Positions 57,763 to 64,000 of a DNA stretch of 64,000 bases are shown in pieces; position 1 is the stretch's first letter, and every line of letters begins with the position of its first letter. The stretch is from positions 788,051-852,050 of the forward strand of contig QRFJ01000377.1 in the NCBI GenBank assembly GCA_006176705.1, in the 5' to 3' direction. The DNA comes from Cocos nucifera. Its lineage: Eukaryota > Streptophyta > Magnoliopsida > Arecales > Arecaceae. The position numbers and the translations under genes are program-made. Below the pieces are notes generated by a model, which saw only the letters and a program-made list of their open reading frames with translations, had not been told where the DNA came from and searched no databases.

Positions 57763-58994
57763 CCTAAAGCCAATTGGCTACAAGTCTAAGTCCCATCTTC
57801 TCAAGGTGGGCTTCGATCTTCTGCTGGCCCAACGGCTTTGTAAGTGGGTCTGCCACATTATCTGTGGAGTTGACTCTCTTGACCTCAACGTAACCTTTCT
57901 CAAGGTAATCGCGGATGAGATGGTATCACCGTTTGCTTGGAACTCTGACAGCTCCACCATTGCACAAACAGTCTGCCAGATGTCGACTTTCGATCATCTA
58001 TATCGGACATGAAGTCCGAGTCTGTGTATCCCTGGACTTGGAGTTCTCCATTACCAAAGACCAACATCATATCCTTAGTTCTTCTCAAGTACTTAAGGAT
58101 ACATTTCACAGAAGTCCAGTGTTCTTCACCTGGATTTGACTGATATCTGCTTGTGACACTCACAGCATGGGCTATATCAGGTCGTGTACATAGCATGGCA
58201 TACATGAGGCTCCCTATTGCAGAAGCATAAGGGATCTTGCTCATGCGTTCTATTTCCTCAGGTGTGCTGGGGCACATCTTCTTGGAAAGATGAATACCAT
58301 GTCTGAAGGGTATTAATCCCCTCTTAGAGTTTTCCATACTAAACCTCTTTAGTACTTCCTCTATGTACATCTTCTGTGAAAGTCCTAGCATCCTATTCGG
58401 TCTATCCCTATAGACCTTAATTCCTAGAATAAAGGATGCTTCACCTAGGTCTTTCATGGAGAATTCCTTGGACAACCACATCTTGACTGATGTCAACATG
58501 GGAATATCATTCCCAATAAGGAGGATGTCATCCACGTACAATACGAGGAAGACAACAGCGCTCCCACTGACCCTTTTGAAAACACATGGTTCCTCTTCAT
58601 TTTTGATGAAACCAAACTTTTTGATCACATCATTGAAACGAGTGTTCCAGCTCCGAGATGCTTGCTTAAGTCCATATATGGACCTTTGCAGCTTGCAAAC
58701 CTTGTGATCAGTATCACTGGATGTGAAACCTAGCGGCTGTTCCATATAGATATCTTCCTCAAGATATCCATTTAGGAATGCCGTTTTCACGTCCATTTGC
58801 CATATTTCATAATCGAAATAGGCTGCAACAGCAAGCAATGTGCGGATGGATTTTAGCATAGCTACCTGGGGAAAAGGTATCCTGATAGTCAATGCCTTCA
58901 CGTTGACTATAACCTTTTGCCACCAGTCTAGCCTTGAATGTCTCCACATTCCCATCTGCACCAATCTTTCTCTTGAAGATCCATTTACACCCAA
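57763..58994 (-). pseudogene. pol: C3 reverse transcriptase and truncated RNase H
   Basis: The open piece 57900-58994 carries RT: IWQMDVKTAFLNGYLEEDIY, LQRSIYGLKQASRSWNTRFN, LVLYVDDILLIGND with an intact YVDD, MKDLGEASFILGIK and IPYASAIGSLMYAM. RNase H starts with YTDSDFMSDIDDRKS and reaches SSKQ. It then enters the same deletion junction as C2 (about 57915-57950) and stops within about ten codons. The last conserved block (DNVADPLTKPL) is out of frame (about 57830-57870). A frameshift near 58870 separates the RT start (58807-59049) from the rest. It is expressed leftward after integrase. Confidence 0.9.
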
Positions 58995-59340
58995 TAGGTA
59001 CTATACCTTCTGGTGGATCTACCAAGGTCCAGACTTGGTTTGAGTGCATCGAGTCAATTCTCTGACTTCATTGCCTCAAGCCATTTCTCGGAGTCGATAT
59101 CTGATATCGCCTCGTTGTAGGTTTTGGGATCATCACCATGAGCACCATTACCTATGAGGAACATTTCCTCTACATCCTCTGAAATAATACCTAAGTATCT
59201 TTCAGGGGGACGGGAAACTCTTTCCGATCTACGAGGTGGAGGAGGTAGTGTTCTTATTGGCTCAACCTGATTTGGTTCCACTTGGTCCTTAGCTCGTTTT
59301 GCTTGTGAGACTTTCTCATCAAGCTTAATCTGCTTTCCAA
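58807..59340 (-). pseudogene. pol: C3 RT N-terminus and linker (frameshifted)
   Basis: 58807-59049 reads MHSNQVWTLVDPPEGIVPIG, then CKWIFKRKIGADGNVETFKA, the RT start. 59054-59281 is the acidic linker, ending ISDIDSEKWLEAMKSE. The two are separated by a one-base difference near 59050. Confidence 0.85.
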
Positions 59341-60670
59341 TGCCACTATCTTGAATAAACTATTTTTCAAGAAATATGGCATGTCGACTCACAATCACAT
59401 TGTGGTCTTCTGGAATGTAGAAATAGTATCCTAATGACTCTTTAGGATATCCTATGAATCGAGCTCTAAAGGACCTAAACTCTAACTTGTCCGCTTGTTG
59501 TCTTTTGACATGAGCCGGACAACCCCAAATTCTGAGATGACTCAGACTTGGTTTCTTACCGTGCCATATCTCATACGGTGTGGTAGGAACGGTTTTAGAG
59601 GGAACCCTATTCAGTAAATAGATTGAAGTTAATAATGAATGTCCCCAAAGAAAATCAGGGAGGTCTGTGAAGCTCATCATGGATCGAACCATATCCAATA
59701 GAGTCCGATTTCTCCGTTCTGAAACCCCGTTGAGTTGAGGTGTTCCTGGTGGAGTCCATTGAGAGACTATGCCATTTTCCTTAAGATAGTCTAGGAATTC
59801 CCGGCTAAGGTATTCACCTCCTCGATCTGATCGAAGAACCTTAATGGGTTTTCCAGTTTGTTTTTCTACTTCATGTCTGAATTCTTTGAACTTTTCAAAA
59901 GGCTTCAGACTTATGTCTCATAAGATACACATACCCATACCTAGACAGATCATCGGTAAAGGTAATGAAGTAGACAAAATTGCCTCTAGCCGGCACATCA
60001 AATGGGCCGCACACATCAGTATGTACTAGGGCAAGGAGATCTGTGGCCCTCTCCCCATGTCCAACAAAAGGGAGTTTAGTCATTTTGCCTTGAAGACAAG
60101 ATTCACAAGTTGGATATGACTCAAAAGTCAATGGACTCAATAGCCCATTTTTCTCCAATTTGTTAATCCTATCTTCTGCTATATGACCTAATCTCAGGTG
60201 CCATAGATATCTGTCGTTTGGACTATCCCTAGGTCGTTTGGCATTCACGTTTTGCTCGATAGTTAAAACAGGTACATCAATATGCAACTGATAAAGACCA
60301 TTAACAAGGAAACCATTTGCAATTTTATTTCTTTCATAAAGAATGTTACAATGGTCCTTAAAGAAGGTGATCACATAACCTTCTTGTGCTAAGCATGAAA
60401 CAGAAATCAAATTCCTGCTAGCTGCAGGCACATAATAACAGTCTTTTAAAACTAAGTCTAAACCAGATGGTAATCGCAGAGGGTATGTTCCCACGGCTAC
60501 TGCAGCAACTCTTGCTCCATTACCGACGCGTAGGATCATGTCTCCATCCCTCAGCCTCCTGCTATCCTCAAGACCCTGCATAGAAGTGCACAGATGAGCA
60601 CTAGAACCAGAGTCAAGCACCCAACTGGATGCAGAAGAAACCGTAAGGTTAGACTCAATAACGAGCATAC
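59341..60670 (-). pseudogene. pol: C3 protease, pre-integrase domain and integrase
   Basis: The open piece 59895-60668 holds protease (WVLDSGSSAHLC, intact DSG, about 60589-60624), the zinc domain (YLWHLRLGHIAEDR, TCESCLQGKMTKL with both Cys) and the first integrase Asp (HTDVCGPF). A frameshift near 59910 disrupts the core. The second Asp (SDRGGEY-like) and the Glu region lie in 59690-59850 in other frames. 59360-59698 is the C-terminal domain (SHLRIWGCPAHVKRQQ, FIGYPKESLGYYFYI), ending at a stop at 59360. Order and spacing match C2. Confidence 0.9.
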
Positions 60671-61525
60671 CTCCAGAAGGACCTTCCTTCTTGTTCTTCA
60701 GGGTGGCCAGGTAAGTAGGGCAGTTCCGCTTCCAATGGCCGTCGCTGTTGCAATGGAAACACTTTCCTTTGCCATCGACCTTCTTCTTCGGTTCTGCCTT
60801 CTTCTTCTTTGATCCTTCCTACCTTTTGCTTTTTCACAGACTTCTTTTTCTTTCCATAAGACTTTCTTTTGGAAGAAGTCCGTTCCATAGCAAGAACTGA
60901 GCCTTTAGAACCTTTCATAGAAAGCTCAGCGGTAACCAGCATATTCATCAACTCGGCCAAGGAATTTTGAAGTTTATGCATGTGGTAATTCATGATGAAT
61001 TGCCCATATGCATCAGTCAAGGATTGCAGAATAATATCGTTCTGCAAGTCCAAGTCCAACTTCACACCGAGCTTCTCAAGCTCTTCCATGTCCTTGATCA
61101 TTGTCAGACAGTGATCTTGGACTGACTGCCCATCACGCATCTTAGCCTTAAAAAGTCATTTTCGTGACTTGATATTTGGCTGCGCGACTCTGTTCACCAA
61201 ACATCTCCTGCAGGTGAGCCAACATTTGGCGAGCAGTCCCGATATCTTCATGTTGGCGCTGGAGCTCATCAGACATCGAGCCCAACATGTAGTATCTGGC
61301 CTTATTGTCTTCGTCAATCCATTTTTCCAGAGACGCTCTCTGTTCAGTGGATGGACGAGCTGGTAAGGTGGGAGGGTCCTGGTCCAAAACATGTGTTAAC
61401 TTCTCTGAACCCAAAACAATTTTGTAGTTCCTGAGCCAATCTTTATAATTGGGTCCAGTCAGTCTATGTGTGTCTAGGATACGTGCCAGTGGGTTGGACG
61501 CAGACATTTTCCTGTAGAGAGTCAA
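60671..61525 (-). pseudogene. gag: C3 gag
   Basis: Best gag start of the family. The open frame begins at 61525 (MTLYRKMSASNPLARIL), and the second Met (61507) is the more likely start because the family resemblance begins at MSASN. Capsid-like helices: LTGPNYKDWLRNYKIVLGSE, then ARYYMLGSMSDELQRQHEDI. One extra A near 61155 shifts the frame to the piece 60655-61140, which has DLDLQNDIILQSLTDAYGQF, the Lys-rich tail and an out-of-frame zinc knuckle at about 60718-60762 (CFHCNSDGHWKRNC in the correct frame). Confidence 0.85.
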
Positions 61526-63364
61526 AGATTCTAGTTAGATACTGTAATTTTGACTTGACCAATTTGTTTAGGGATTTTATTTTTAAACAAATTAGCTCCC
61601 ACTATTTTCTCGGATCCCTACACTCCCTCTGTAGAGATGCGAAAATCTCCGCGATTGATGATTTCTAGTGGGTGGTGCGGTCTCACCAACTGACTCATCA
61701 CCTCACCTAACAGTTATTGGTGATGGGTTAGCCAATGAGTGAACAACTCTTGTTCAATGATTCTCTAATCATGGTGCACCCAAACTTGGTCTCTAATTCA
61801 TGAATCTCACCGTATCCGGAATATTGATCCACTCCTTAGTTAAGTCAGACCCACCATTTGCATAGACTGGGTTCCTAATTGGGTCTCTCACCGTATCCGG
61901 AATATTGAGCCCAACTCATCCTCCAGCCCATAGCATCCAATGCCTAATAGACATGGTTGCGTCTTCCCGGTGCAACTGAGCCACTGTATCCAGCCGAGAA
62001 CAATCAACCCCGGGAAGGGCCCGCACGTCTACAATGGTGGAAGACCTCGGACTTAATCTTTTCTTAGGGAGAATTGATTCAGGTCTCATTAAACTAGACT
62101 TGGCTTAGTCATAACAATTATGACTAACCTAGTGGCATGGGTCAGCTCGGATTATTGACCACCTCAGATCAGAACTGTGTCAACAGATATGGCCAGGTAA
62201 GTGAGACCGGTGGAAGGAATATGCCGTTAACTCGCACAAGAACGCATTCAGGTCGAGTAGCTTCCAATTAAAAACCAGTCGGTCGTCTGTGCCAAACTTA
62301 CCTTAGACACCAAATTGTTGAGTCAGAACCAATTGGGTTAGCCTACAATCCAGACTCTAACCTCTGAGCCTAATTAGGTCTTGCTTGATCGTGACTCGAT
62401 CTTGACCCAGACTTAATCCTATTAGGCTGGTCAATTTAAGCATTGTTGATCCCATCTAACCAACTCTTGATTCGGTTTGATCAACCGCTTAGACCTAATT
62501 GAGCTACCCAAGCCCGAACCCAGTATTATGAATATGTCTTAGATCTGAAATTCTCAATTTTAGACCTAATTAATATTCCATAAACTTAATTCTTAATTAA
62601 GTTGGGTTCATAAACAAAATATGCACAATAAATCCTAGGGTTTCAGGATCTAGGGTTTTGCAGAAAGTAAGTTTTGGGTTTCTGATTAAGGACGAACACG
62701 CAGCACCCCTACACGTCATAAGAACACCCCATCGAATGGGAAGAGAGGGCCTTTAAACCCTTCTTCGTTCTTATGACCGGACGGCCAAGAGGAACGCCTT
62801 AATCAGGAACATGTAAATCTACAAAACAGTTATAGATCTATATCATATATCTCATATACAAATTTAGATCTAATCAAGGCATATTTTGCATACATCTCAT
62901 GTATCAAATCATGCATGTTTTCAGATCTAAATTATCACATAATAATCTAAAAAATTAGATTTAAATTGATCTAATCAAAATAAATTCTAATCTAGACAAT
63001 TATGTAGAACTATTCTACAACTAGTCTAGTCATGCATCTATCATATCTCATATGATATTTAAAATTAAATAATTTTTATTTGCTGTTTATCAGATGTTAT
63101 TATAACACTTATAATATCAGAAAATAGTAAATAAGAAGATCTAAAATATGATTTAATCAGATTAAATCAAAGACATGCAAAACTATTCTATAGAACTATT
63201 CTATTCTAGAACTAGTCATGCATATCTTCATGTTCTTAGATCCAAATCATTTAATTTTAATTTTTCTGATTTCAGATCTGATCACATCTCATGTGACATC
63301 TGAAATCACTTTATTTTCTAATTAAAATAAAATTAAAATCAGATCTAAACAATCTAGAACCATG
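61526..63364 (-). other. C3 long untranslated leader
   Basis: 1.84 kb without ORF. A 23-bp direct repeat (TCTCACCGTATCCGG-AATATTGA, at 61805 and 61885) and a block at 62128-62320 with 8-bp inverted-repeat ends (62195-62202 and 62296-62303) are shared with C1. The block is also seen in C4. Confidence 0.7.
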
Positions 63365-63376
63365 GCTCTGATACCA
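63365..63376 (-). promoter_or_regulatory. C3 primer-binding site, initiator Met-tRNA
   Basis: The reverse complement reads TGGTATCAGAGC, two bases inside the 5' LTR. Confidence 0.9.
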
Positions 63377-63378
63377 GT

Positions 63379-64000
63379 TGAAGGGAAATCCTGATTTCCC
63401 GGTCCAGGTTCGTCCAGATCTGATTAGATCAAGAGATATATTTCAAAAATTTTCTCTTGATCTCAATCAGATCTTGATATGTTTCAGATCTGATTCTTAT
63501 TATTTTAATAAATAAAATAAAATAAGATAAATTAAATCAAATTTAATTTACCTGATTTGGGTAATCCTATTACCCTGTAGATGATCCTGATTGCAGCGGA
63601 AGGTTCTGGATCTTAGCCACGCAAGCGCCTGGCCTCTACCGGTATCCACTCGGGTTGGATCTGGAGATCCTCTTCTTCTCTATCACACCTCCAAAAATCA
63701 GATCTGGATCTGATCTGGAGGATCTTCAAAACTCTTTTGAAGATCTGCAGTCGTCCTTTTGCAGCAGCGCAGCCTTCTTGCTTTTGATCGCCTTTCCTTG
63801 ATCTGAATCGCACCAACCTAAAGTCCAAAACACTTTTGGACGTGGAGAGCAAGGGGAGAAGAGACTATGGCATGGAGAAGGAGGGGAGAGGCAGCCTTGG
63901 GGCGTGTCTAATAGCATTGGAATTAGGGTTGGGCGCAGGGTCTTATTTATAGACCTCTTGTGATCCAACTCCTCTTCCTCTCAACCAATCACAACCCTTT
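63379..64000 (-). repeat. C3 5' LTR (truncated by window end)
   Basis: First 622 bases (U5, R and the region around the TATA box near 63940-63955) of the LTR, matching 55474 onward and 20636 onward. Confidence 0.9.

Larger units (their letters stand above)
55474..64000 (-). mobile_element. C3: Ty1/copia element of the C1 family, minus strand, continues past window
   Basis: Left (3') LTR 55474-57749, internal region 57750-63378, right (5') LTR from 63379 to the window edge (622 of about 2276 bp). Primer site at 63365-63376. The left flank is CTTAG; the right duplication cannot be seen. It shares an RNase H deletion junction with C2. Gag-pol has about five frameshifts but long open pieces. Confidence 0.92.

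Noticed and set aside
1..64000. Host protein-coding gene
   Set aside because: All frames with recognisable homology belong to retroelements. No other exon-like structure was convincing.

Overview
The window is intergenic DNA from a plant nuclear genome. It is built almost entirely of nested LTR retrotransposons, and I see no intact host gene, tRNA, rRNA, CRISPR array or bacterial-type feature. The plant origin rests on the lineages present: Ty3/gypsy Athila and Tat elements, Ty1/copia elements of an Angela/BARE-like type with long LTRs and an initiator-Met-tRNA primer site, and a remnant resembling the 3' end of a SIRE/Maximus-type element. The style of the elements suggests a large-genome monocot, possibly a palm, but that is inference.

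Layout. (1) The oldest recognisable host element is a Tat-lineage gypsy element (G1, + strand). It enters at base 1 already inside gag and runs to its 3' LTR near 41.5-42.5 kb. It has been split three times. An Athila-type element (G2, 1495-12375, +) sits between protease and reverse transcriptase (RT). A copia element (C1, 12595-22918, -) sits inside the RT domain. A second copia family (C4, 28562-39827, -) sits inside an antisense reading frame in the G1 3' region. With these removed, G1 contributes about 9 kb of contiguous coding order: gag, protease, RT, RNase H, an additional archaeal-type RNase H, integrase, a 3' tandem-repeat tract, a spliced antisense ORF, polypurine tract and LTR. (2) From 42.5 to 45.9 kb lie LTR fragments (a truncated relative of the C4 LTR and a piece of another gypsy LTR) and AT-rich sequence. 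(3) From 45.1 to 55.47 kb is an old unit with a decayed transposon-associated ORF and the polypurine tract plus LTR start of a SIRE-like element. It is split by copia element C2 (45923-53173, +) and truncated on the right by copia element C3 (55474 to beyond the window end, -).

C1, C2 and C3 are one copia family with LTRs of about 2.27 kb. C2 and C3 share an identical internal deletion that removes two catalytic residues of RNase H, while C1 still has the segment. This is the most interesting signal here, because it implies that an RNase H-defective subfamily has been copied. C2 has also lost its 5' core promoter, primer-binding site and leader. C2 and C3 face each other as a giant inverted repeat with a 2.3 kb spacer.

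None of the elements looks autonomous now: every gag-pol is broken by stops or frameshifts. The C1 breaks are dominated by single-base indels, which may partly be assembly error rather than decay. Boundaries given for LTRs with target-site duplications (G2, C1, C2, C4) are read directly from the sequence. Domain boundaries inside pseudogenes are approximate.
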